Assembly (NCBI RefSeq): GCF_000717335.1
Contig: NZ_JNYZ01000009.1
Location: forward strand, 62,001 to 126,000
From: Amycolatopsis jejuensis
GTDB lineage: Bacteria > Actinomycetota > Actinomycetes > Mycobacteriales > Pseudonocardiaceae
DNA: 64,000 nt
Reading direction: 5' to 3'
Position 1 is the first letter of the stretch. Each line of letters opens with the position of its first letter. Of this stretch, positions 8,945 to 18,158 are shown piece by piece. The position numbers and the translations under genes are program-made. Under the pieces are notes generated by a model that worked only from the letters and a program-made list of their open reading frames with translations, made no database searches and had not been told where the DNA came from.

Positions 8945-9501
8945 AAATCCAGGTCGACGGCCGCAAGGCACGCGGCGAGAAGCGGCGGACCGAGATCATC
9001 GAGGCGACCCTGCGCGTGATCGAACGCGACGGCGTCGCCGGGGTCACGCACCGCACGGTCGCGACGGAAGCCGGCGTACCCACCACGTCCACGACGTACC
9101 ACTTCACGTCACTGGACGACCTCCTCGTCGCCACGCTCATCTCGTGCGCGCGGGACATGGCGACCGAGGTGTACTGGATGATCGACCGCGCGCGCTCGCG
9201 TGGCAGCCGGGGTGCCGAGGAGGTGGCCGGGCTGCTCGCGGAGGCGCTCGGCCCGCGGCGCGGGCGCACGATGGCGGAGTACGAGCTGTACCTGCTGGCC
9301 GCGCGCAAACCCGAGCTGCGGCCCGCCGCGCGCCGGTGGCTGGACGTGCTGACGTCGATGGTCCGGCACGACGACGAGGTCGCCTTCCGGGTGTTCCTCG
9401 CGGGCATCGACGGCCTGCTGATCCAGGGACTGATCGACGACGAGCCACCGTCCGCGGACGAGCTGCGGCCGGTGGTGGATTACCTCCTGAAGCCGCGCTG
9501 A
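8941..9501 (+). CDS. TetR family transcriptional regulator of the SMR pump
   Basis: 186 residues from a GTG that overlaps the pump's stop codon. The N-terminal helix-turn-helix (residues about 12-58) reads GEKRRTEIIEATLRVIERDG, VTHRTVATEAGVPTTSTTYHF, the standard TetR DNA-binding region. The C-terminal domain is a ligand-binding all-helical region with no obvious close family. As the second gene of the pump operon it most likely represses its own promoter upstream of 8618 and is released by a pump substrate. That region holds two direct GTTCA copies (8597 and 8610) but no clear dyad that I would call an operator. Confidence 0.9.
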   Translation: MKIQVDGRKARGEKRRTEIIEATLRVIERDGVAGVTHRTVATEAGVPTTSTTYHFTSLDDLLVATLISCARDMATEVYWMIDRARSRGSRGAEEVAGLLAEALGPRRGRTMAEYELYLLAARKPELRPAARRWLDVLTSMVRHDDEVAFRVFLAGIDGLLIQGLIDDEPPSADELRPVVDYLLKPR

Positions 9502-9519
9502 GTCGGATAGCTTGCGGGG

Positions 9520-9954
9520 ATGCGGATCGTGGGTGATTACGAGGTGGACGACCGCCGGGAGCGGCTCGACCTCGACATGGTGTGGAAGTTCCTGTCGACC
9601 GAGGCGTACTGGGGCCGCTGGCGCACGAGGCCACAGGTGGAGGCAGCGGTGGCCGGGTCGTGGCGAGTGGTGGGCGCTTATGCGCGGGCTGATGGTCAGC
9701 AGGTCGGCTTCGCGCGCGCGTTTTCGGATGGGGTGACTTCGGCATACCTGGCCGACGTCTTCGTGGTCGAGGCTGCGCGCGGAACGGGGCTGGGGAAGGA
9801 AATCGTGCGCGAGATGATCGACGATGGCCCGGGGGCGGGGTTCCGGTGGATGCTGCACACCGCGGATGCGCACGGGTTGTACCGGCAGTTCGGTTTTGCG
9901 GAGCATTCGAAAGGCTGGTTCCTGGAAAGGGAACGGGAAGAACCTCTCCGGTAA
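9520..9954 (+). CDS. GNAT family N-acetyltransferase
   Basis: 144 residues from an ATG preceded by GGGG. The acetyl-CoA pyrophosphate loop is visible as AARGTGLGKEIV around residue 90, after the beta-strand VTSAYLADVFVV. The C-terminal part (LHTADAHGLYRQFGF) is the usual GNAT end. The acceptor substrate cannot be predicted; the short N-terminus and the WxRWRTRPQV stretch resemble small YjdJ/ElaA-like single-domain proteins. The stop codon forms the edge of a long palindrome that separates it from the convergent PEBP-like gene. Confidence 0.88.
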   Translation: MRIVGDYEVDDRRERLDLDMVWKFLSTEAYWGRWRTRPQVEAAVAGSWRVVGAYARADGQQVGFARAFSDGVTSAYLADVFVVEAARGTGLGKEIVREMIDDGPGAGFRWMLHTADAHGLYRQFGFAEHSKGWFLEREREEPLR

Positions 9955-10011
9955 GTCCGTGAAGGGAACCATCAGGGAATCAGATTCCGTGATGGTTCCC
10001 TTCACGGACTT
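9953..10011. repeat. 59-bp palindromic element, bidirectional terminator, copy 1
   Basis: The outer arms 9953-9974 and 9990-10011 are perfect 22-base complements (AAGTCCGTGAAGGGAACCAT...), and an inner GGAAT-CAG-ATTCC dyad fills the centre. It sits between convergent genes and would terminate both. A related copy lies at 24121-24177, so this is a dispersed family and not a one-off hairpin. Confidence 0.9.
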
Positions 10012-10037
10012 GGGTTCGGCCAGATACGTGAAAACCG

Positions 10038-10577
10038 TCAGCCCTTGTTCTCGTACACCGGCGTCAAAGTTGCCCGCCCCAGTGTGTGCCCGAACAGGTT
10101 GAAGCCCAGGAACGCCGGCGTAGCGTCCTCCGGGACCTCCAGCGTCTCCACATCCAGCGCGTGCACCACGAAGAAATACCGGTGCGGCCCATGTCCGGGA
10201 GGCGGCGCGGCGCCCAGGAACTGCCGCGCTCCCCCGTCGCCCTTCAAGGTCACCGCGCCCGGCGGCAGGCCGGACCCCGACGAGTCCCCCGCGCCGGAGC
10301 GGAGTTCCGTCACTGTCGCGGGGAGGTTGAACACTGCCCAGTGCCAGAAGCCGCTGGCTGTCGGGGCGTCCGGGTCGTAACACGTCACCGCGAAGCTGCG
10401 CGTGCCCGGCGGGAAGCCTTCCCACGACAGCTGCGGCGAGCGGTCTTCGCCGCCGGCGCCGAAAATGCCGGACAGGTGGGGCGTGGCGAGGGTTTCGCCG
10501 TCGGCGATGTCCGTGCTGCGCAGCGTGAACGACGGAACCGACGGCAGATGGTCGTACGGATTTGGCGGCTGGGGCAT
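10038..10577 (-). CDS. YbhB/YbcL-type phosphatidylethanolamine-binding-like protein
   Basis: 179 residues; the ATG is preceded by an AGGAGG at the right distance. The two PEBP signature regions are present: [20 protein letters not shown] near residues 66-85 and [13 protein letters not shown] near 130. The length and the [21 protein letters not shown] start of the core match the bacterial/archaeal Raf-kinase-inhibitor-like family. The ligand and role of the bacterial members are poorly known; binding of small anionic ligands in the conserved pocket is the family expectation. No signal peptide is seen, so it is cytoplasmic. It is transcribed alone toward the palindrome at 9953-10011. Confidence 0.92.
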   Translation of the reverse strand: MPQPPNPYDHLPSVPSFTLRSTDIADGETLATPHLSGIFGAGGEDRSPQLSWEGFPPGTRSFAVTCYDPDAPTASGFWHWAVFNLPATVTELRSGAGDSSGSGLPPGAVTLKGDGGARQFLGAAPPPGHGPHRYFFVVHALDVETLEVPEDATPAFLGFNLFGHTLGRATLTPVYENKG

Positions 10578-10725
10578 CAGGTCCTCCTGATCGCGCGGGG
10601 GCTCTCGCGGCCAGGTTAGGACCCCGGGGCCCCTCAGGGATGTTTCGGGGGGTTTACCGGATGTCTCCCCTGCCCCCTTCCTTCTAACGTCGACCGCGGG
10701 ACGAACCAAACTGAGGGGAACTGAC

Positions 10726-11496
10726 ATGGCACGCCCGCTTCTGGCACTGGCCGGCATCGTGGTGATCGGACTGGGGGTCGCGATCGGGTTCGGCTGGGGC
10801 TTCGGGTCCTCCGTGTCGAGGGACGCGACCCTGTCGCAGGAGATTCGCGGCGTGAAGCTCGCCGCCGGGTCCGGGGACGTGCGCATCCGCACCGGGGACG
10901 GTCCGGTCCGGCTGCACGAGACGCTGCGGTACCACTTCGGCGGCGAGCCGGGCGACGCCTACCGCATCGAGGGTGACCAGCTGGTGCTCGCCGACTGCGG
11001 CCGTAACTGCTCCGCCGACTTCGACCTCGTCGTTCCCGCCGGGATTCCGGTCACGGGCAACTCCGACTCCGGTTCGCTGGACATCGACGGCGTCGGCAGT
11101 GTCGACGTCACCGCCGACTCCGGGCACGCCGAGGTCGCGAATGTTGCCGGGCCGGTGAAGCTGCGGCTCGACAGCGGGTCGATCGACCTGCGCAACGTCG
11201 GCGAGGTGCAGCTGCACAGCGACTCCGGGCGAGTGCAGGCCAAGGGGGTCCGCGGGTCCGCCGACATCTCCGCCGACAGCGGGCGCGTCGAACTCGAGCT
11301 CGTCCAGCCGAACAACGTCAAGGTGCGCGCCGAATCCGGCAAGGTCGAGCTGACCGTGCCGACCGGGTCCTACCAGGTCACCGGCACCACCGACAGCGGT
11401 CACCGGTCGATCGAAATCCCGCAGAACTCCGGTCCGGACGCGAAGACCCTCGACGTGAACACCTCCAGCGGCAGCGTCACCGTGAAGGCCGCCTGA
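10726..11496 (+). CDS. DUF4097 family beta-repeat protein with N-terminal membrane segment
   Basis: 256 residues. An N-terminal hydrophobic segment ([22 protein letters not shown]) is followed by a repetitive beta-strand domain in which DSG recurs about every 15-20 residues ([56 protein letters not shown]). This is the DUF4097/putative adhesin beta-helix pattern. The protein should be anchored with its repeat domain outside the membrane; no enzymatic site is seen. The gene runs directly into a small secreted protein gene one base after its stop, so the two are probably one operon. The function is unknown. Confidence 0.85.
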   Translation: MARPLLALAGIVVIGLGVAIGFGWGFGSSVSRDATLSQEIRGVKLAAGSGDVRIRTGDGPVRLHETLRYHFGGEPGDAYRIEGDQLVLADCGRNCSADFDLVVPAGIPVTGNSDSGSLDIDGVGSVDVTADSGHAEVANVAGPVKLRLDSGSIDLRNVGEVQLHSDSGRVQAKGVRGSADISADSGRVELELVQPNNVKVRAESGKVELTVPTGSYQVTGTTDSGHRSIEIPQNSGPDAKTLDVNTSSGSVTVKAA

Positions 11497-11497
11497 C

Positions 11498-11698
11498 ATG
11501 CGCAAGATCGAAACGCGGCTGCTCGCCGCGGCGCTGGCGGGCGCGGTGGGGGCGTTCGCCGTCACTGCCGCGATCAGCCAAGCACCTGAGCCGCCCGCGG
11601 CCCCGGTCTCCACGGTCGGGGTCGCGGTGCCGCACGCCGTCGTCCAGGTCGTCGAAACCGTCGAAACCGTCGAAACCGGGGTCGTCCGCCGCGCCTGA
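11498..11698 (+). CDS. Small putative secreted protein
   Basis: 66 residues. The N-terminus is a good signal or anchor peptide (MRKIETRLLAAALAGAVGAFAVTAA) and the rest is a short Pro/Val-rich tail with VET repeated three times, encoded by GTCGAAACC repeats. It starts one base after the stop of the DUF4097 gene, which argues for coupled translation. I do not recognise a family. It is short enough to be over-called, but the signal peptide and the tight spacing support it. Confidence 0.6.
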   Translation: MRKIETRLLAAALAGAVGAFAVTAAISQAPEPPAAPVSTVGVAVPHAVVQVVETVETVETGVVRRA

Positions 11699-11789
11699 CC
11701 TGATGAGCGGCGTCACACCCCATCGGGGCGAGATCTACGGGTGATCCCGGGAACAAGACCGGGGACCTGCCCGTTATCCTGATACGAAG

Positions 11790-11810
11790 GTTGAGCGCAG
11801 TCGGCTCAAG
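11790..11810. promoter_or_regulatory. HAIR operator (HspR site) upstream of dnaK
   Basis: GTTGAGC-N7-GCTCAAG matches the HspR-associated inverted repeat (CTTGAGT-N7-ACTCAAG) in 12 of 14 positions, with the exact 7-base spacer. It lies 122 bp before the dnaK start. HspR is encoded at the end of the same operon, so this is the autoregulatory repressor site. Confidence 0.88.
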
Positions 11811-11858
11811 TCTGCCGGACTTGGCCGGGCGCAGACCCGAGGGAACCTGCCAGCGGGG

Positions 11859-11870
11859 CACTCAAGAGTG
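11859..11870. promoter_or_regulatory. CACTCAAGAGTG palindrome, possible secondary HspR half-site
   Basis: The sequence contains a perfect ACTCAAG half of the HAIR consensus inside its own 12-bp palindrome, 61 bp before dnaK. The matching left half with 7-base spacing is absent, so this is a weak or auxiliary site at best. Confidence 0.4.
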
Positions 11871-11931
11871 CACTGTATGCGCAGGTCACGAACCATAGCA
11901 GCAAGCATTGTCCAGAACGAGAGGAAGCACC

Positions 11932-13796
<1,865 letters not shown>

Positions 13797-13800
<4 letters not shown>

Positions 13801-14504
13801 CCCCACGCCACTCCGAGACCGAGGGCTCCGGCCCCGAGGAACCGGTGGTCGTGCGGGATCGGCGGCGGGTGGACCCGCAGACCGGCGAGGTCCGCCGGCC
13901 TGCCGCGGAGGAGGTGCCGGACATCAAGGCGCCTTCCGAAGCGGCCGGGCCGTCGCTCGGCGATTCGGTTGACGACGCGGTATCGGTTGCCTCGGACATC
14001 GAAAAGCAGCTGGCCGAGCGCACGGCCGATCTGCAGCGGCTGCAGGCGGAATACGCCAACTACCGCAAGCGGGTCGACCGGGACCGCGAGGTCGTGGTGC
14101 AGGGCGCGAAGGCGACGGTGGTCGGCGATCTGCTGCCGCTGCTCGACGACCTGCAGCGCGCGGAGCAGCACGGTGACCTCACCGGCGCGTTCAAGGCGGT
14201 GGCCGACAAGCTGGTCGCCAGCCTGGAACGGGCGGGGCTCGAGTCGTTCGGCGCCGAGGGCGACGAGTTCGACCCGAGCGTGCACGAGGCTGTGCAGCAC
14301 GCCACGTCGCCGGACGTGAAGGGCCCCACGGTCACCCTGGTCATGCGCCGCGGGTACCGCTTCGGCGATCGCGTGCTGCGGGAGGCGCTCGTCGGCGTCA
14401 CCGACCACGAGCCGGCTGCCCCACCCACGGCGGCCCCGGTCGACGCGCCGGTCGAGGGTGAGCTGCCGCTCGACGGATCGGTCGATGAGCCCGGTCAGCA
14501 GTAA
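13797..14504 (+). CDS. grpE: Nucleotide exchange factor GrpE
   Basis: 235 residues from a GTG overlapping the dnaK stop. The N-terminal 60 residues are charged and disordered; a long coiled-coil (about 60-100, [24 protein letters not shown]) precedes the C-terminal beta domain with the GVEx-like hinge ([18 protein letters not shown]). GrpE dimers release ADP from DnaK. The tail past about 205 is Pro/Ala-rich. The position between dnaK and dnaJ and the length fit the family. Confidence 0.97.
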
Positions 14505-14537
14505 CAGGCGGTTCGAAGCGAAAGGAGGAGACACCCG

Positions 14538-15716
14538 ATGAGCGCTCGGGAGTGGATCGGCAAGGACTTCTACAAAGAGCTGGGTGTCTCCTCCGACGCG
14601 ACCGCGGACGAGATCAAGAAGGCCTATCGCAAGCTGGCCAAGGAAAACCACCCGGACGCCAACGCGGGCAACACCGCGGCCGAGAACAAGTTCAAGGCCG
14701 TGTCCGAGGCGTACGGCGTGCTGTCCGACCCGGCAAAGCGCAAGGAGTACGACGAGGCCCGCACGCTGTTCGGCGCCGGCGGGGCCGGTGGGTTCGGCGG
14801 CTTCCCCGGTGGCGGCGGCGCGGGCGGGTTCGACATGAGCGACCTGTTCAACCAGGCCGGCGCGCAGCAGGGCGGGTTCAGCGGGCTCGGCGACATCCTC
14901 GGCGGCATCTTCGGCCGTGGCCGGGGTGGCGCGGCCGGGACCACGGCGAACCGGCCGCAGCGCGGGGCCGACGTCGAGACCGACGTGCGCATCGACTTCC
15001 TGGAGTCGGTGAAGGGCGCCACGCTGCCGTTGCGGCTGTCGAGCCCGGCCACCTGTGCCACGTGCGGCGGTAACGGCGCGAAGCCGGGTACGTCGCCGCG
15101 CACCTGCCCCACCTGCAACGGGTCCGGGCTGGTCAGCCGCAGCCAGGGCGCGTTCGCGTTCTCCGAGCCGTGCCGCGACTGCCGTGGCCGTGGCCAGATC
15201 ATCGACGACCCGTGCCCGGAGTGCGGTGGCGAGGGCATCAGCACCCGCACCCGCACGCTCACCGTGCGCATCCCGCCGGGCGTGAAGGACGACCAGAAGA
15301 TCCGGCTGGCCGGCCAGGGCGAACCCGGTCGCGGCGGTGCGCAGGCGGGTGACCTGTACGTCCGCGTGCACGTGGCTCCGCACAAACTGTTCGGGCGCAA
15401 GGAACTCGACCTCACGCTCACCGTGCCGGTCGATTTCACCGAGCTCGCGCTCGGCACCACGGTCACCGTGCCCACGCTCGAAGGCAAGGTGTCGCTCAAG
15501 GTGCCTGCCGGTACCGCGAGTGGCCGAGTGTTGCGCGTGCGCGGAAAGGGCATTCAGAAGAGGGACGGCGCTCAGGGTGACCTGCTGGTCACCCTGGAGG
15601 CGGCGGTCCCGGCCAAGCTCGACGACAAGGCGCGGTCGGCACTCGAGGCCTACGCCGAGGCGATGAAGGGCCACGACCCGCGGCCTGGGATCACCGAGTT
15701 GCTCGAAGGCAGGTGA
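14538..15716 (+). CDS. dnaJ: Hsp40 co-chaperone DnaJ
   Basis: 392 residues; ATG with a strong AGGAGGA upstream. The J domain holds the essential HPD (KENHPDAN). A Gly/Phe-rich segment (GGFGGFPGGGGAGGFD) follows, then the zinc-binding region with all four CxxCxGxG motifs: CATCGGNG, CPTCNGSG, CRDCRGRG and CPECGGEG. A C-terminal client-binding domain completes a type I DnaJ. It stimulates DnaK ATP hydrolysis and delivers substrates. The stop overlaps a possible GTG start of hspR. Confidence 0.97.
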   Translation: MSAREWIGKDFYKELGVSSDATADEIKKAYRKLAKENHPDANAGNTAAENKFKAVSEAYGVLSDPAKRKEYDEARTLFGAGGAGGFGGFPGGGGAGGFDMSDLFNQAGAQQGGFSGLGDILGGIFGRGRGGAAGTTANRPQRGADVETDVRIDFLESVKGATLPLRLSSPATCATCGGNGAKPGTSPRTCPTCNGSGLVSRSQGAFAFSEPCRDCRGRGQIIDDPCPECGGEGISTRTRTLTVRIPPGVKDDQKIRLAGQGEPGRGGAQAGDLYVRVHVAPHKLFGRKELDLTLTVPVDFTELALGTTVTVPTLEGKVSLKVPAGTASGRVLRVRGKGIQKRDGAQGDLLVTLEAAVPAKLDDKARSALEAYAEAMKGHDPRPGITELLEGR

Positions 15717-15721
15717 GGGCG

Positions 15722-16156
15722 ATGTTCGGCGGCACTCCGGGACTTCCGCACGGCGCGGACGAGGACACCCCGGTGTTCGTGATTTCGGTGGCGGCCCAGC
15801 TTTCCGGGCTGCACGCGCAGACGCTGCGCTCGTACGACCGGCACGGCCTGGTGTCGCCGGGCCGCACGTCCGGGGGTGGGCGCCGCTACTCGATGCGCGA
15901 CATCGCCCTCCTGCGGGAGGTCCAGCGCCTTTCGCAGGAGGACGGGGTCAACCTGGCGGGCATCAAGCGGATCATCGAGCTGGAGAACCAGGTCGACGCG
16001 CTGCGCTCGCGGTTGCACGAGCTCACCGAGGAGCTCGCCGCGGCCTACGCGGCCGCCGAACAAGCCGCTGCCGCGGTGCATGCGTCGTACCGCAAGGATC
16101 TCGTGCCGCTGCGGCAGCAGACGGCGATGGTGGTCTGGAAACCCAAGCGGCGCTGA
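15722..16156 (+). CDS. hspR: MerR-type heat-shock repressor HspR
   Basis: 144 residues. The MerR helix-turn-helix is visible at residues about 19-75 (VISVAAQLSGLHAQTLRSYDRHGLVSPGRTSGGGRRYS), followed by a coiled-coil dimerisation region. HspR binds HAIR inverted repeats and needs DnaK as co-repressor in Streptomyces, giving feedback control by free chaperone. HAIR sites are present here before dnaK (11790) and clpB (21235). The ATG at 15722 was chosen; a GTG at 15713 that overlaps the dnaJ stop is an alternative. It ends six bases from the convergent flavohemoglobin gene. Confidence 0.95.
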   Translation: MFGGTPGLPHGADEDTPVFVISVAAQLSGLHAQTLRSYDRHGLVSPGRTSGGGRRYSMRDIALLREVQRLSQEDGVNLAGIKRIIELENQVDALRSRLHELTEELAAAYAAAEQAAAAVHASYRKDLVPLRQQTAMVVWKPKRR

Positions 16157-16162
16157 GGGCCG

Positions 16163-17338
16163 TCAGTCCACCGTGAACGGGTCGTACTGGATCTGCCCCA
16201 GTGCGCTGCCCGCGACGAGCATCCGGGACACCGTCGCGCGGATCATCGCCGGGGAGCCGGACACGAGAATGTCGTGGTCCGGCCAGGCGCCGTAACGGGT
16301 CACGGCCTCGGCGAGCGTGCCGTGCTCGCAGCCGGGCAGGTGGTCGCCGCGCTCGACGACCGGGGTGATGGTGAGCCACGGGTTGGTGGCGGCGAGTGCG
16401 CGCAGCTCCTCGAGGTCGTAGAGGTCATCGCGGGTCGGTCCGCCGAAGAACAGCCAGGTTTTCGGGTTCTCGCCCCACAACGCGAGGTGGTCGAGGATCG
16501 AGCGCAGCGGCGCGACCCCGGTGCCGCCCGCGACCATGAGCACGCCACGGGACCGTTCGCGGTCCACCGCCATCCGGCCGAGCGGCGGCCCGAGCCGCCA
16601 TACGTCACCGGCCTGCGTGTGGCTCACGATCGCGCGGGACACCCAGCCGCCGTCCACCGCGCGGACGTGGAATTCGATCCCGCCGTCCTCGCGCGGCGCG
16701 TTCGCCGGGGACAGGTACCGCCAGAGCCGCGGCCGCTGCGGGACCTCGACGCTCATGTACTGCCCTGGCACGTAGGGCACCGGCTGGTCCGGAATCACCC
16801 GCACCAGCGCGAGATCCCAGGTGAGCCGCCGGTGCTCGACCACGGTGGCGTGCCACGACGCGGGGTTCTCGTCGGCCGCGGCGGCCTCCTGCATCGCGCG
16901 CGCGACGATGGTGAACGCCTCCGCCCACGCGCGCTCGACCTCCGGCGTCCACTCCGGGCCGAGATGGTTCTTCAGCGCAGCCAGCAAGGCCGTGCCGACC
17001 GCCTCGTAATGCTTGGGGATCACGCCGAACTTGCGGTGGTCGCGGCCGAGCTGGCGGAGGAACGGCACCAGGTCGTCGGGGCGGTCCACCATCTGCACGA
17101 TGCGGACCAGCGCCCGGACGAGCCGTCCGCGCTGCACTTCCATGTTGATCGGGAAGAAGTCACGCGTGGCAGGCGCGAGAGTGAAGAGCATTCCGTAGAA
17201 GAACTGGGAAATCTCCGGGATGTACGGCTCCGAGCGGGCCCACGTGTCACGAATCAGCGCAACCATGGCGACGACCGCGGCCGGCGCCTGACGGGGCGCC
17301 GAGGAACGCGGGATCGGGCTGATCGAATCGGCTGTCAT
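16163..17338 (-). CDS. Flavohemoglobin-type globin / FAD / NAD(P) reductase
   Basis: 391 residues. The globin domain (about 22-155) keeps the flavohemoglobin heme pocket: Tyr48 (FFYGMLF, B10), Gln69 (VQRGRLV, E7) and the proximal His101 (RDHRKFG). The reductase half has the FAD motif RYLSPA after VPGQYMSVEVP, the NAD motif GGTGVAPLRS, and the closing QIQYDPF strand. Proteins of this build detoxify nitric oxide by dioxygenation using NAD(P)H. Some actinobacterial relatives have other activities, so the NO role is an inference. The ATG at 17338 was chosen because it lies at the end of a non-conserved Arg/Pro-rich extension; a GTG at 17395 is possible. The gene is divergent from the MarR gene. 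Confidence 0.85.
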   Translation of the reverse strand: MTADSISPIPRSSAPRQAPAAVVAMVALIRDTWARSEPYIPEISQFFYGMLFTLAPATRDFFPINMEVQRGRLVRALVRIVQMVDRPDDLVPFLRQLGRDHRKFGVIPKHYEAVGTALLAALKNHLGPEWTPEVERAWAEAFTIVARAMQEAAAADENPASWHATVVEHRRLTWDLALVRVIPDQPVPYVPGQYMSVEVPQRPRLWRYLSPANAPREDGGIEFHVRAVDGGWVSRAIVSHTQAGDVWRLGPPLGRMAVDRERSRGVLMVAGGTGVAPLRSILDHLALWGENPKTWLFFGGPTRDDLYDLEELRALAATNPWLTITPVVERGDHLPGCEHGTLAEAVTRYGAWPDHDILVSGSPAMIRATVSRMLVAGSALGQIQYDPFTVD

Positions 17339-17677
17339 GGGGCTGTCGTTCGCTGGTCGGGACCGGAGGCGGGAGGGCCGGGCGGGGATTGTCACGGGAG
17401 GGCGGCGAGTGTGTCCACCGGCACCGGTTGACGCTGTCTCACGGGGGAATGCGCCACTCCTGCTCCTCGTTGTCGACTACGTGCTCGCCGCGCCGGCTTG
17501 CGTCGGCTCGTCCGCAGAGTAGCCGCACTGGCGCGGATTCCCTGCATCGTTGCTCCGGTCGGGTTACCGGCCGCTCGGGACGTGGGACAGCTCACCAGGT
17601 AGATAGTTGTGCTACGCAACCTTCCGGACGTAAACTTGCTCAGTACAAGCAAATGGGCAACGGGCCCAGGAGGAACC
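17339..17677. promoter_or_regulatory. Divergent intergenic region with two TTG-N7-CAA dyads before marR
   Basis: Dyads lie at 17607-17619 (TTG TGCTACG CAA) and 17636-17648 (TTG CTCAGTA CAA), 29 bp apart, with flanks AGTTG...CAACC and ACTTG...CAAGC. The second ends 29 bp before the MarR start. The same dyad with the same 7-base spacer occurs twice before the other MarR gene (53123, 53198), so these are good candidate MarR operators. Nothing coding is seen in the rest of the gap. Confidence 0.6.
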
Positions 17678-18151
17678 ATGACCCCTGCTGACGACGTGCG
17701 GCTGGAACTGCTGCGGGAGCTGAAGACCTCCAATCAGCTTCAGCACCTGTGGATGATGCAGGCGTGGCAGGACGAACCCGGTCTGCACCCGGCGTCGGCG
17801 ATGCTGCTGTCCGACCTGGAGAAGCACGGTGAGGCCCGCCCTTCCGAGGTCGCCAAACGCAGGCTCGTGGACCTGTCGGTGATCAGCAGGCAGATCGCGC
17901 AGCTGCAGGCCGCCGGGCTGATTGACCGCCGCCCCGCCCCGGAGGACGGGCGCGCGTCGCTGATCAGCGTGTCCGAGACCGGCCGCGAGCAGCTCGAGCG
18001 GTGGCGGAAGCAGTACCTCGAATTCTTCGAGAAGGCATTGGGCGGCTGGGACGAGGACCGGGTCACCGAGCTCCGTTCCCGGCTCGCCGAACTGAACGAC
18101 GGTTTGCGCTCGGCTCTCGGTGCTCCCGAGGCCTGTGGGGCAGGAAAGTAG
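17678..18151 (+). CDS. MarR family regulator, first gene of an MFS exporter operon
   Basis: 157 residues; ATG with CAGGAGGA. The winged helix is clear: HGEARPSEVAKRRLVDLSVISRQIAQLQAAGLIDRRPAPEDGRASLISVSETGREQL (recognition helix about residues 65-85, wing with the DGR motif at about 92-100). The family senses small phenolic or lipophilic compounds and usually represses an adjacent pump. Here the MFS gene starts seven bases downstream, and TTG-N7-CAA dyads stand upstream. It is a relative of the MarR at 52509-53036, which heads an equivalent operon. Confidence 0.9.
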   Translation: MTPADDVRLELLRELKTSNQLQHLWMMQAWQDEPGLHPASAMLLSDLEKHGEARPSEVAKRRLVDLSVISRQIAQLQAAGLIDRRPAPEDGRASLISVSETGREQLERWRKQYLEFFEKALGGWDEDRVTELRSRLAELNDGLRSALGAPEACGAGK

Positions 18152-18158
18152 GAACACC

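Noticed and set aside
17339..17395. Upstream GTG start for the flavohemoglobin
   Set aside because: It adds only an Arg/Pro/Ser-rich segment outside the globin fold and has no Shine-Dalgarno.
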